Assembly (NCBI GenBank): GCA_002304505.1
Contig: NCEH01000003.1
Location: forward strand, 1-64,000
DNA: 64,000 nt
Origin: Rhizobiales bacterium 32-66-11
GTDB lineage: Bacteria > Pseudomonadota > Alphaproteobacteria > Rhizobiales > Xanthobacteraceae
Reading direction: 5' to 3'
The notes below the pieces were generated by a model. The model saw nothing but the letters and a program-made list of their open reading frames with translations, searched no databases and was not told the origin of the DNA. How positions within the stretch are numbered: the first letter of the stretch is position 1; each line of letters starts with the position of its first letter. Of the stretch, positions 27,401 to 35,688 are shown one piece after another. The position numbers and the translations under genes are program-made.

Positions 27401-29711
27401 CGCGCGCGTCGATGGTCTGGGTGAGGCGCATCACGCGCTCATCCAGGCTTGCGGTCGCCGTCTGGGCGGCGGCGCCGAAGCGCTCGTCCATGGTGTCGAG
27501 CGTGCCGCGCAGGGTCACATTGAGGGCGTCGACCTGATTGGCGATGCCATCCACCAGCGCCGGCGCATGTTCGCGGAGCGCGCTGTCGAAGGTGCTGACG
27601 CCATCCCGCACGGCCCGGGCCATGAGGGTGCTGTCGCGCCCGATGCGCTCGGCAAGCTCGCCGCCGCGCACTGTGATGGTTTCATCCAGCGCCTTCAGGC
27701 GCCCGTCGAGCATGTCCTCGATGGCTTCGCTCTTGGCAGTGATGGTGGTGACCAAAAGATCGGCGGTTTCGCTGAAGGCCTGCGTGACCTTGCTGCCGCG
27801 TGCGCCGATCGCCTCGGTAACCTCGGTGCCGACGGCGCCGAGGCGGTCGGTCATGTCGGTTCCGGCGCGGGTGAGGGATGCGGCGATCTCGTCGCCCTTC
27901 TGCACCAGCGATGCGGTCACCTGAACGCCGCTCCGCTCCAGGGCCTGGGCCAGGCGGTCGCCGGTGTCGGCAAGGCGGTCCTGCAATGCGTCGCTCTGGG
28001 CGGCGATGGTTTCGTGGATGCGGTTGCCGGTGGTCTCGATACGGTCGGCGAAATCGCCGCCGTGGAGCGAGATGGTCTCGGCCACGCGCGCGCCTGTCTC
28101 CTCGAGCTTGCGCACGATGTCGCCGCCGCGAGTGGAGAATTCCAGCGCCATGGTGTCGCCGGTGCGGCGCAGCGTCTCCGTCACGTCGCCGACGCGCTGG
28201 GCGATGTCCTCGGTGATCTGGGCGCTGTTGGCGGTCAGGGTCTCGGCGATGACGGTGCGGGTGGATTCGACGCCGGAATAGACCTCGTCGCTCCAGCGGG
28301 AGACCAGAAGGGAGACTTCGGTGGTCGCCGACATCAGCGAGGCGCTGAGATCGTCGGTCCGCGTCTTGAGCGTGGTTTCGAGCTTCTCGCTGGCCTGGGT
28401 CAGGTCGGCGCGCAGTTCCGTGCCGGTCATCTGGAGGCGGTCGATGACCTCGTTGCTCTTGGCGTGGATGCCGTCCGCCACCGTGTCGCCGACACGGGTG
28501 AGGGTGTCGACCATCTGCTCGCCCTTTTCGGCGAACATCTCGCTGGCGCGGTCGGCGGCTGCGAAAATATTCTCCTGCATCCGGTCGGCGGTATCGTTCA
28601 TGTCCGCCACCCGCGCCGCCATGTCGGCGTTGAGGCGGGCGCTGTTGGCGGCGAGCGTGTCGGCGATTACGGTCCGCGTGTTCTCGACATTGGTGCTGAC
28701 GTCCTCGCTCCAGCGGGAGATCATGCTGGCGAGTTCGCCGCTGGAGCTCAGAAGGCTCGCGTTCAATTCCTCGGTGCGGCTCTTGAGCGCGCCTTCCAGC
28801 TTTTCGCTGGACCGGGTGAGGTTGTCGAGGATTTCCCCGCCGCGCTGGCTGAACACGTCGGTGACGCGCTCGGCGGCAGTGAGCACGCCGCTTTCCACCC
28901 GGTCGGCGATTTCCTTGATGTCGGTGGACAGCAGGCTGTCGGCATCCATGATGCCTTCGCGCAGCCGGTCGGTGTGGATCAGGATGTTCTGGCGTTCGGC
29001 CTGAAGCTCCTCGATCAGGTTGCGGATCCGGATCTCATTGCCTTCATAGGCCCGCTCCAGGATCGAGACCTCGTTGCGGACCACGGCTTCCAGCTCGGCG
29101 GCGCGGGCCACCGCGCGGTCGAGACCCTCGCCCATGGCCGCCACTTCGCGGCGCACGGCCTGGCCCACCGACACCACCGCATCGGTACCAAGGGATTCCG
29201 GCTGCGCGAGGCGCAGCGCCACTTCCGTCATGGAGCGCGCGATCAGTTGCAGGTCGCGCGAGCGGCGCACCATCGCGCCCATGGCGAAGAAGGCGAGGGG
29301 CGGCAGGATCACGCCCGCGAGGATCGTCAGCAGCGCGGGAGACGCGAGAATGGCGTTGAGTCCGCTCGCCTCGGCGAAGGCCGTGGAATGGGAGGCGAAG
29401 GCATAAGCGACGCCGAAGACGATCCACACCACCGAGGCCGCAAGCGCCCACCACAGCGGCGCGGCCGAGGAGCGGCGCTGCAGCTGGCTGAGCAATTGAC
29501 CGACCGTCTGGCGATCGTCATTGGCGGCGCGCCGGCCGGCGACATCGACCCGCGGACGACGTCCGGGCGACCTTCCATCCCGCGCCGGCGGGGCCGGCCG
29601 CTCGTCCGTGGGAGGGGCAACCTCCGTCTCGTCGAGGGGCAGGGTCAACGCCTCCTGGATCGCCGAGAGGGCGGCCTCCGTGGGATCCTGGATCTTCTTC
29701 GGGGTCTTCAT
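24405..29711 (-). CDS. Giant coiled-coil membrane protein, GPR/RgsE-like polar growth factor
   Basis: A 1768-residue protein (1784 if the ATG at 29759 is used). Near the N-terminus are two membrane segments (about residues 87-106 and 120-147), then more than 1300 residues of coiled-coil/apolipoprotein-like sequence rich in Ala, Glu, Thr, Arg and Asp, a low-complexity Pro/Arg-rich stretch (about 1530-1640), and a conserved globular C-terminus (IESLDSLSVDIARMIDHQ...). The architecture matches the GROWTH POLE RING protein of Agrobacterium and RgsE of Sinorhizobium, which organise unipolar elongation in Rhizobiales, and TipN-like proteins. Seven 44-residue repeats lie in the middle. It is monocistronic, with a strong terminator. 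Function by family analogy. Confidence 0.85.
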   Translation of the reverse strand: MKTPKKIQDPTEAALSAIQEALTLPLDETEVAPPTDERPAPPARDGRSPGRRPRVDVAGRRAANDDRQTVGQLLSQLQRRSSAAPLWWALAASVVWIVFGVAYAFASHSTAFAEASGLNAILASPALLTILAGVILPPLAFFAMGAMVRRSRDLQLIARSMTEVALRLAQPESLGTDAVVSVGQAVRREVAAMGEGLDRAVARAAELEAVVRNEVSILERAYEGNEIRIRNLIEELQAERQNILIHTDRLREGIMDADSLLSTDIKEIADRVESGVLTAAERVTDVFSQRGGEILDNLTRSSEKLEGALKSRTEELNASLLSSSGELASMISRWSEDVSTNVENTRTVIADTLAANSARLNADMAARVADMNDTADRMQENIFAAADRASEMFAEKGEQMVDTLTRVGDTVADGIHAKSNEVIDRLQMTGTELRADLTQASEKLETTLKTRTDDLSASLMSATTEVSLLVSRWSDEVYSGVESTRTVIAETLTANSAQITEDIAQRVGDVTETLRRTGDTMALEFSTRGGDIVRKLEETGARVAETISLHGGDFADRIETTGNRIHETIAAQSDALQDRLADTGDRLAQALERSGVQVTASLVQKGDEIAASLTRAGTDMTDRLGAVGTEVTEAIGARGSKVTQAFSETADLLVTTITAKSEAIEDMLDGRLKALDETITVRGGELAERIGRDSTLMARAVRDGVSTFDSALREHAPALVDGIANQVDALNVTLRGTLDTMDERFGAAAQTATASLDERVMRLTQTIDARAESLTDALADRTAEITKLLADGTRSSQVALDGTLSTLDTFFSERTQALSEELANRTSEISGTIAESARSTHAAVERSLEALNDMLVQRSQTLTDALESRTSEIDRLIAEGTRSTHAAVEQSLETLNDLFAQRGQSLTEALDSRTSQIDRAIAEGTRATKAAVEQSLDTLNGLFAQGSQTLTSELANRTTEITRALNEGTRATHAAVEQSLDTLESFFNQRSESLSDTLTTRTAEIARTLTEGTRSTGAALDQSLESLDAFFGERADSIADKVAARTAHITQALAEGTDATNTALDQSLNQLDSFFATRSRALSDMVGERANFASRTIGTRADEIAAMLDGRVARIEDLVTGRLAEVTEGLEQRGLAVAESLASRVEAVTSQMSSEAGTVERNLVQLADNVGRGLSLQADSVSAILGARLNEIGDLIDAKSDSFITALRTTGESAVAQISSTHSTLQTDVEGIVERLNTANGTFQQAMGNVVASLTQFEGGFADQVKALESSVGLMGDAASATLGQMDAQVQTLRTLTQGALKDIAGLTTRFEEQGRLVRAASETLGQSHEQVDQTLTNRRVAIEQLAASLTERVQDLDDRLQGFHGTLEQSLQTAQKRAREIAAIVADSASSSSKALESQMERMRTSSDAERERMMQALTSTYQSALTDVNGLFEDTGRRFNDVARELKGAAQEVQHSIELAREEMKRGILELPAETEASAATMRRAVAEQIKALAELNEIVARQGQSADVAAPAGRLIAREGAPVGAPRDPIARDTAVREARREPVREAPRDARPEPVPPARTRAEPPSVPVGPFEPNRRPAPRRPEPAPDRAQEPRPAARAPQPRENEDSAPEGWLSELLARASGDLADAKLDPKPEPVRPAPRPARERPHHHTIESLDSLSVDIARMIDHQAAVELWERYKRGERNVFTRKLYTMQGQQTFEELRRKYRADAEFHEIVDRYVAEFERLLDQVAADDRGNVLTKTYLTSDTGKVYTMLAHAAGRFE
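26406..27329 (-). repeat. Seven tandem 44-residue (132-bp) coiled-coil repeats in the GPR-like gene
   Basis: Seven consecutive in-frame units of exactly 132 bp were counted; each starts with a [S/A]-T-x-A-A-[V/L]-[E/D]-like stretch and ends with an IAEGTR-like stretch, with internal SLxxLxxxF and RTxEI motifs. The unit equals four 11-residue segments, the hendecad spacing of apolipoprotein-like or right-handed coiled coils, rather than heptads. The first and last units are the most diverged, which fits growth by internal duplication. Weaker related segments continue on both sides. Confidence 0.9.
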
Positions 29712-30005
29712 GGTGGCCGTTCGCCTCTGTCGCGGGGATGGGTGCGCACGCACGTCCATCGTCCGAACTTCGCTCGAAATCGTCGTGTCGCGGAGAGCAA
29801 GCGCTTTCCAGAACCAGACGGTTTACCTTACCTTATCTTAACTATGACCGGGTGGTGATTGGAACCATGCCTGGCCACACATATGAAGATATCGTTAACA
29901 AGCGCGCCGTCTTAGCTCTGGCCTTGCAGATCGGCGGCGGTTATAGCCGCCCCAGCGGGCGTGCACGCCGCGGCCTGCTGCGGAACCTGTGGGACTGAGC
30001 GAGAC

Positions 30006-30326
30006 ATGCCGCGCATTACATTCGTTTCCTTTGATGGGGTCGCCCGGACTTTCACCGCGCCGGAAGGAAGTACCGCTATGGAAGTGGCGGTCCGGCATCT
30101 CGTGCCCGGCATCGACGCGGAGTGCGGCGGCGCCTGCTCCTGTGCCACGTGCCATGTCTATGTGGACGAAGCATGGCGCGCGGCGGTGGGGGAGCCGCAG
30201 GGCATGGAAGAGGACATGCTCGATTTTGCCCGCGACGTGCGCCCGACCTCGCGCCTGTCCTGCCAGATCGTGCTGGACGCGAAGCTCGACGGCCTGGTTC
30301 TGCACACCCCCGAATTCCAGGGCTGA
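30006..30326 (+). CDS. [2Fe-2S] ferredoxin (adrenodoxin type)
   Basis: A 106-residue ferredoxin. The cluster ligands follow the C-x5-C-x2-C pattern in CGGACSCATC and a distal Cys in RLSCQIV, typical of adrenodoxin/FdxB/putidaredoxin-like proteins that serve Fe-S assembly or P450-type reactions. In Rhizobiales a stand-alone ferredoxin of this type is common. The ATG at 30006 fits the family N-terminus (PRITFVSFDG). It is divergent from the GPR-like gene and 121 bp ahead of murI. Confidence 0.93.
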   Translation: MPRITFVSFDGVARTFTAPEGSTAMEVAVRHLVPGIDAECGGACSCATCHVYVDEAWRAAVGEPQGMEEDMLDFARDVRPTSRLSCQIVLDAKLDGLVLHTPEFQG

Positions 30327-30447
30327 CGCGCCCTCGGCCGCATTGCGTGCCCGCGCCATGGGGGACTGACGGCGCCGGCGCGCGCGCCGCTCATCCTTCT
30401 TTTACGTCTCGTAGCCACAATATCGCCCGGGGCGACGAGGATACACC

Positions 30448-31317
30448 ATGGCAAGAGTCACCGCTTCGGCCGAGAGATATGCTGCCGTGCCGTCCTTAAG
30501 TTTTCATCCGCCGACCATCCTGGTGTTCGATTCCGGGCTTGGCGGCCTGTCGGTATTCCGTGAGATCACCCGGCTGCGGCCCGACGCCCATTATGTGTAT
30601 GCGGCGGACGATGCCGGGTTTCCCTATGGCGCCTTGAGCGATTCCGCCCTTTCGGGCCGCGTCTGTGACGTGATGGATACCCTGCTGCCGGCGGTGCGCC
30701 CCGATATCGTGGTGGTCGCGTGCAACACCGCCTCCACCTTGGCCTTGCCGGTTCTGCGGGCGCGCTATGGCGTGCCCTTCGTCGGCACCGTGCCGGCCAT
30801 CAAGCCCGCCTGCGCCGCCTCCGTGTCGCGGCGGGTGAGCGTGCTTGCAACGCCCGGCACCGTGCGGCGCGACTATACGAGCGCCCTGATCCGCGAATTC
30901 GCCAGTTCCTGCCAGGTGGCCCTGGTGCCGAGCGAACGGCTGGCCGGCATCGCCGAATCCCTCATCCAGGGCGTTCCGGTCGATGATGCCGACATCCGCG
31001 CGGAAATTGCGCCCTGCTTCGTGCGCGATGCGGGCGGGCGCACCGACACCGTGGTTCTCGCATGCACCCATTATCCCTTGATCCTCGACCAGCTGCGCCG
31101 GCTCGCGCCGTGGCCCGTCGCCTGGGTCGATCCCGCGGAAGCCATTGCGCGGCGGGTGGTATCGCTGCTCGGCCCCACGGCCTTTGCCAGCAGTCCGGGT
31201 CCGGTGCGGCTCATCTCCACGGGCCGCGCGCTGGATGCGGCGCTGGTCGGCGCACTCGTTCAGCGCCGGGTCGAGATGCCGGAAATTTTGCCCACGCGGC
31301 TGGCTGTGGCATCCTAG
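30448..31317 (+). CDS. murI: Glutamate racemase MurI
   Basis: A 289-residue racemase making D-glutamate for peptidoglycan. The catalytic cysteines are in VACNTAST and LACTHYPLI, and the N-terminal VFDSGLGGLSV is diagnostic. The first 20 or so residues before TILVFDSG are a non-conserved extension, so translation might begin later, although no better ribosome site was seen. A lytic transglycosylase follows 21 bp downstream, making a small cell-wall operon. Confidence 0.95.
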   Translation: MARVTASAERYAAVPSLSFHPPTILVFDSGLGGLSVFREITRLRPDAHYVYAADDAGFPYGALSDSALSGRVCDVMDTLLPAVRPDIVVVACNTASTLALPVLRARYGVPFVGTVPAIKPACAASVSRRVSVLATPGTVRRDYTSALIREFASSCQVALVPSERLAGIAESLIQGVPVDDADIRAEIAPCFVRDAGGRTDTVVLACTHYPLILDQLRRLAPWPVAWVDPAEAIARRVVSLLGPTAFASSPGPVRLISTGRALDAALVGALVQRRVEMPEILPTRLAVAS

Positions 31318-31338
31318 ACGTCAATCAGGAACACCATT

Positions 31339-32583
31339 GTGAGCCTCAAGCTGGACCGCCGCACCTTTACGACGGGCCTGATCGGCGCAGGTCTCGCGGG
31401 TGTCCTTGCGTCACCGGCGCTGGCGCAGAGCGCGGCCCAGCCGTTTGCCGTCTGGGTGCAGAAATTTCGCGCCCGCGCCCAGGCGCGCGGCATTTCCGAC
31501 CAGGTCTATGACCGCGTGTTCGCCGAGGTGGTGCCGGACAAGAGCGTCTATGCCCAGGATCGCGCGCAGCCGGAGTTCCAGGAGGAAACCTGGCAGTATC
31601 TCAACCGCCGGGTCTCCGACTGGCGCATCGCCACCGGCAAGAAACGGGCGGCGGAATATGCCGCGCTGCTCGGCCGGATCGAGGCCGATTTCGGGGTCGA
31701 TCGCCGCATCATGCTCGGCTATTGGGGCATGGAATCAGCGTTCGGCGACGTGGTCGAAAATCCCAAACATATGAAGCCGGTGTTTAATTCGCTCTCGGCC
31801 TTGGCCTGGGGCGAGCCGCGCCGGCGCAAATATTGGGAGACCGAGCTTCTGAACGCGCTGGTGATCGTCCAGCGCGGCTGGGGCACGCCGAGCGAGATGG
31901 TCGGCTCCTGGGCGGGCGCCATGGGCCATACCCAATGGATGCCGGAAGTCTGGCTGAACATGGGCGTGGATTATGACGGCAACGGCCGCATCTCGCCGTT
32001 CGGCAAGCCCGACGACGCCTTGGCCGGCACCGCCAATTATATCCTGAAGCGGGGCAAATACCGGCGCGGGGAGCCGTGGGGGTTCGAGGCGCGTTTGCCT
32101 GCCGGCTTCACCATGGCGCAAGCCGACGGCAAGACCACGCGGACCCTTGCCAGCTGGGGCGGGCTCGGCGTCACCACCATCGATGGCCAGTCGCTCGCCG
32201 GCTATGACGACAAGGCGCGGCTGTGGCTGCCCGGCGGCCCCGGCGGACCGGCGCTGCTGCTGCTGCATAATTTCTATGCCGTGCGTTCCTACAATCCCTC
32301 GTCCAACTACGCCCTCGCGGTGGTGCATCTCGGCGACCGGGTGATGGGGGAGGGGCCTTTCGAAACCCCCTGGCCGGGCGGCGAGCGGCCTTTGACCTTG
32401 CCGGAGATCCAGGAGACCCAGCAGCGCCTCACCGCGCTCGGCTTCAACACCGGCGGGACCGACGGACGGGTGGGGCAGGACACCATGCGCGCGGTGCGCG
32501 GCTTCCAGCAGAAGGTCGGCCTCTCGCCGGCGGACGGCTATCCGGGAATCGCCGTGCTGGAAGCGCTGCGCAGGGCGCGGTGA
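31339..32583 (+). CDS. Lytic murein transglycosylase (MltB family) with peptidoglycan-binding domain
   Basis: A 414-residue exported enzyme. A twin-arginine-like signal (DRRTFTTGLIGAG) ends near ALAQ. The SLT_2/MltB catalytic domain has the acid Glu in YWGMESAFG and the GAMGHTQWMP block. A PG_binding_1 domain occupies the last 60 residues (LPEIQETQQRLTALGFNTGGTDG). It cleaves glycan strands to anhydromuropeptides. The start is a GTG 21 bp after murI. Its 3' end overlaps the convergent amidotransferase gene by 46 bp. Confidence 0.92.
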   Translation: MSLKLDRRTFTTGLIGAGLAGVLASPALAQSAAQPFAVWVQKFRARAQARGISDQVYDRVFAEVVPDKSVYAQDRAQPEFQEETWQYLNRRVSDWRIATGKKRAAEYAALLGRIEADFGVDRRIMLGYWGMESAFGDVVENPKHMKPVFNSLSALAWGEPRRRKYWETELLNALVIVQRGWGTPSEMVGSWAGAMGHTQWMPEVWLNMGVDYDGNGRISPFGKPDDALAGTANYILKRGKYRRGEPWGFEARLPAGFTMAQADGKTTRTLASWGGLGVTTIDGQSLAGYDDKARLWLPGGPGGPALLLLHNFYAVRSYNPSSNYALAVVHLGDRVMGEGPFETPWPGGERPLTLPEIQETQQRLTALGFNTGGTDGRVGQDTMRAVRGFQQKVGLSPADGYPGIAVLEALRRAR

Positions 32584-33293
32584 GCCTCCATCACCGCGCG
32601 GAAATTGCGGTAGAGCCGCTCGGCTTCGGCCTTGAAGACCGGCAGGAGGTGGGCGACATCCTGCTCCAGGATCGCCTGTCCACCTGCCCCGGTGAGGCTT
32701 TCGAGCGCGCAGCGATACTCATCAATGACGCCCCATTCGGGGACCGTCTCTTCCGTCAGTTCCACGTGATACTGGATGCCGAAGGCGCTCGTCCCCACTT
32801 GCAGCGCCTGGATGGGGCAGTGGGCATTGTCGGCGAGCACGCGCGCGCCCTCGGGCGGCGCGATGACGGCGGCGCCATGCCATTGCAGGGTTGGAAAGCG
32901 CGGCGCCATGCCCGCGAACAAGGGCGAAGCCGCGCCGGCCGGCGTGAGCGCCACGTCGCGAACCCCGACTTCCGGCGTCGGCATCAGGCCCACGGTGCCG
33001 CCCAGGGCATCGGCCAGCAATTGATGGCCCAAGCAGATGCCCAGATAGGGGCGGCCTGCGCGCACCCAGTCGCGGATCGCCTGCTTTTCGGCGATGAGCC
33101 AGGGATGCGCCTCTTCCTGCCAGACATCCATGGGGCCGCCGAGCACCATGAGCGCGTCATAGGGCGCGAGATCGGGAATGGCCTCCCCTTCATCCAGCTC
33201 GACCGCGTCCCATTGGACGCCGTCGGCGTCCATGAACTCCCGGAAGCTGCCGGGATGCTCGGCGGCGGCGTGCTGAAAGACCAGGATCTTCAT
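32538..33293 (-). CDS. Class I glutamine amidotransferase-like protein
   Basis: A 251-residue protein of the GMP-synthase-like GATase1 group (MKILVFQHAAAEHPG). The nucleophile elbow GICLGHQLLADALGG contains the catalytic Cys, and a His/Glu pair is suggested in the C-terminal half (YHVELTEET). It is a stand-alone domain with no synthase partner nearby, so the amide acceptor is unknown. The start is set at the ATG where family similarity begins. Its 3' end overlaps the transglycosylase gene. Confidence 0.85.
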   Translation of the reverse strand: MKILVFQHAAAEHPGSFREFMDADGVQWDAVELDEGEAIPDLAPYDALMVLGGPMDVWQEEAHPWLIAEKQAIRDWVRAGRPYLGICLGHQLLADALGGTVGLMPTPEVGVRDVALTPAGAASPLFAGMAPRFPTLQWHGAAVIAPPEGARVLADNAHCPIQALQVGTSAFGIQYHVELTEETVPEWGVIDEYRCALESLTGAGGQAILEQDVAHLLPVFKAEAERLYRNFRAVMEAHRALRSASSTAIPG

Positions 33294-33574
33294 GTCGGCA
33301 CGCTCCCATGGTGGTAATGCTGCATTGCAAAATATGCCAAGCGGTGGCGCCGGCAAAGCACCATGCGTTGACAGCGCCCCCATCTGCGACTAGAAGCCCC
33401 GTTCTCGCTGGGTGAGCAATCCCCCGGCGGGAAGGCTATTTGGCGTTTCACGCACCCGTGGACCTTCGGCAGCGCGCCGCAGGACCTGTCAGCGGAATTC
33501 GAACCTGTTCGAAAGCCGCAGAGGAGGGGTCGCGATCCAAACCCAATGAAAACGAAACTAAGGATCCGCGTTAC

Positions 33575-34192
33575 ATGAGCAAGCGCATTGCGGCGAAGCA
33601 TAAGATCGATCGCCGTATGGGTGAAAACATTTGGGGCCGCCCGAAGAGCCCCGTCAATCGCCGCGAATACGGCCCCGGCCAGCACGGCCAGCGCCGCAAG
33701 GGCAAGCTTTCGGACTTCGGCGTGCAGCTGCGCGCCAAGCAGAAGCTGAAGGGCTATTATGGCTCCATCGGCGAGAAGCAGTTCTATGCCGTGTATGTGG
33801 AAGCCTCCCGCCTCAAGGGCGACACCGGCGCCAATCTGATCGGCCTGCTCGAGCGTCGCCTCGATGCGGTGGTCTATCGCGCCAAGTTCGTCCCCACCGT
33901 GTTCGCCGCCCGCCAGTTCGTGAGCCACGGCCACGTCAAGGTGAACGGCCGCCGCGTCAACATCCCGTCCTACCTGGTGAAGGTCGGCGACGTGATCGAG
34001 GTGAAGGATTCCTCCAAGCAGCTCGCTCTGGTGCTGGAAGCCTCCCAGCTCGCCGAACGCGACGTGCCGGACTTCCTGGAAGTCGACCACAACAAGATGG
34101 CTGCCACCTTTGTGCGCATCCCTGAGCTCAATGAAGTGCCGTATCCGGTGCAGATGGAGCCCAATCTGGTCGTCGAATTCTATTCGCGCTGA
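33575..34192 (+). CDS. rpsD: 30S ribosomal protein S4
   Basis: A 205-residue S4, a primary 16S rRNA-binding protein of the small subunit. The N-terminal [21 protein letters not shown] and the S4 RNA-binding domain ([32 protein letters not shown]) are textbook. AAGGAT precedes the ATG. It is isolated from the ribosomal-protein operons, as is usual in Rhizobiales, and is followed by its own terminator. Confidence 0.98.
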   Translation: MSKRIAAKHKIDRRMGENIWGRPKSPVNRREYGPGQHGQRRKGKLSDFGVQLRAKQKLKGYYGSIGEKQFYAVYVEASRLKGDTGANLIGLLERRLDAVVYRAKFVPTVFAARQFVSHGHVKVNGRRVNIPSYLVKVGDVIEVKDSSKQLALVLEASQLAERDVPDFLEVDHNKMAATFVRIPELNEVPYPVQMEPNLVVEFYSR

Positions 34193-34216
34193 TCGAACCG
34201 ATCGCGAGATTTTTGG

Positions 34217-34242
34217 AAAAGGCCGCCCTCGGGCGGCCTTTT
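34217..34242 (+). terminator. Intrinsic terminator of rpsD
   Basis: A GC-rich stem (AAAAGGCCGCC with GGCGGCCTTTT, about 11 bp, tight loop) ending in T4 lies 25 bp after rpsD. It is symmetric enough to act on the convergent MgtC-family transcript too, but that gene ends 70 bp further on. Confidence 0.85.
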
Positions 34243-34292
34243 CTGTTTCCGGGCTCTTTTCTGTTTCCGGGCTTTTTTCCGTTTCACGGGCA
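34239..34292 (+). repeat. Three tandem 18-bp repeats downstream of rpsD
   Basis: Units TTTTCTGTTTCCGGGCTC, TTTTCTGTTTCCGGGCTT and TTTTCCGTTTCACGGGCA are contiguous, the first overlapping the T-tail of the rpsD terminator. The first two differ at one position, the third is diverged. They fill the gap before the convergent MgtC-family gene and provide extra T-runs; function is unknown. Confidence 0.8.
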
Positions 34293-34311
34293 CGCACAGC
34301 CGGGGCGGTGC

Positions 34312-35004
34312 TCACATCTCCCAGTCCAATTGCAGCACGCCGGGCCTGGCGGCGAGCGTGTCCAGTAGCGCGGGGGTCTGCGCCGCGCTGACGGCCGGCC
34401 ACCACAAATCGTAATGCAATTCCCGCTGTCCGGTGACCGGCTCCACCCGAAGGGAATAGCGGCGCACCGTCATGGTCGCCTCGTCGAGCAGCGCCCGGAC
34501 GGCAGATTCCGAAGGCCCGTCGCGCCCGAGCACCAGGCTGAGCTTGACCGCCTTCTTGCGCGCCATGCGCTCTTCGACGCGCTTCAGCCCCCACAAGGTC
34601 ACGATCCCGAGCAGAAGCGCCATTGCGCCGAGCGCGAGCTGACCCGCGCCGAAGCACAGGCCCATCACCGTCACGTACCAGAGGCTGGCCGCGGTGGTCA
34701 CGCCCAGCGTCAGACCCTCGCGATGGAGCACCGCGCCGGCCCCGATGAAGCCGACGCCGGTGAGGATGCCGAGCGGCAGGCGCATCACATCGGTCTGCAC
34801 GAAGGAATCCGAGGTCTTGCCGCTCAGGGTCAGCAGGAGATTCGCGCTGATCATCGCGACGCAGGCCGCGACCCCGACGATGATATTGGTCCGCAGCCCG
34901 GCGGCGCGTTCCTGCGAGCCGCGATCAAGCCCGATCAGCCCGCAGGCGACGAAGGCGCAGGCGAGGCGCAGGACGATGTCGGCCCAGTCGGGGTGCAGCG
35001 GCAT
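34312..35004 (-). CDS. MgtC/SapB family membrane protein
   Basis: A 230-residue protein with about five N-terminal membrane helices carrying the MgtC hallmarks (GLIGLDRGSQERAAGLRTNIIVG and GFIGAGAVLHREG), then a cytosolic ACT-like C-terminal domain of about 80 residues. MgtC proteins are linked to growth at low Mg2+ and modulate the F1Fo ATPase in pathogens. It is monocistronic, ending close to the 18-bp repeat array. No Mg2+ sensor element was recognised upstream. Confidence 0.9.
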   Translation of the reverse strand: MPLHPDWADIVLRLACAFVACGLIGLDRGSQERAAGLRTNIIVGVAACVAMISANLLLTLSGKTSDSFVQTDVMRLPLGILTGVGFIGAGAVLHREGLTLGVTTAASLWYVTVMGLCFGAGQLALGAMALLLGIVTLWGLKRVEERMARKKAVKLSLVLGRDGPSESAVRALLDEATMTVRRYSLRVEPVTGQRELHYDLWWPAVSAAQTPALLDTLAARPGVLQLDWEM

Positions 35005-35066
35005 GGCAGGCTCCGGCTATTTGCCGGTAAAGCATACAGCACGCCCCGGATGCGCAAATGCGCGGC

Positions 35067-35525
35067 CTACCAGGACCAGACGCCGAAGCCGATATAGGGT
35101 CCGGGCGCCGGGGGCGGCCCATAGAAACGGGGCGGGGGAGGGTAGAAAAGCACCGGCGGCGGCGCGGCATAGACCAGTGGCGCCGTGGGCGGCGCGATCA
35201 CGATGGGCGGCGCGACCGGCACGGGGGAGGGGCCGGGAACCACCACCACGGGACCGGGCTGGACATAGGGCGGGGGGCCGTCGAAGCCGAGATAGGCGGC
35301 CGACACGTAGGCCGGGCCGCGCCAGCTGATGTTGCACCAGGCCGGCGTGCAGCTGAGGACCTGCACGTTCATGCCGCGCACCAGGCTGCCGATGACCGCA
35401 TAATTCGTGCCCGGGCCGGCGCGGACGTTCAGATCGCCCAGCACCATCGCCGAATCGGCCCGCGCGAGGGAGGCCGGCGCGGCGACACCGAGCACGGCGA
35501 CCAGGATGGAAATCCACGCCTTCAT
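35067..35525 (-). CDS. Secreted SH3b-domain protein with Pro-rich tail
   Basis: A 152-residue exported protein. A signal peptide ends near ALARADS, and one bacterial SH3 domain follows (LNVRAGPGTNYAVIGSLVRGMNVQVL...). The C-terminal half is Pro/Val-rich and ends GFGVWSW. SH3b domains often bind peptidoglycan peptides, suggesting a cell-wall or periplasmic role; no enzymatic domain is visible. Confidence 0.8.
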   Translation of the reverse strand: MKAWISILVAVLGVAAPASLARADSAMVLGDLNVRAGPGTNYAVIGSLVRGMNVQVLSCTPAWCNISWRGPAYVSAAYLGFDGPPPYVQPGPVVVVPGPSPVPVAPPIVIAPPTAPLVYAAPPPVLFYPPPPRFYGPPPAPGPYIGFGVWSW

Positions 35526-35688
35526 GATTCACGCTCCAACATTGCGCGCCGCGGCACCTTGCTCCGCCGTGACGGCGGTTGGCCGACAGCCGGGGAGCAT
35601 CCGGTCCCTTGGGACGGGCTGCTCCCCATTTGCATCGGGAACACTGCGTGAAGCTTGCACTCCAGGTGGAAGCGCGAAGCGGGAAGGA

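Noticed and set aside
24336..29858. An 1840-codon plus-strand frame across the GPR-like gene.
   Set aside because: It is the mirror of a repetitive high-GC coiled-coil gene on the minus strand; its repeats simply reflect those of the real gene, and it starts inside a terminator region.
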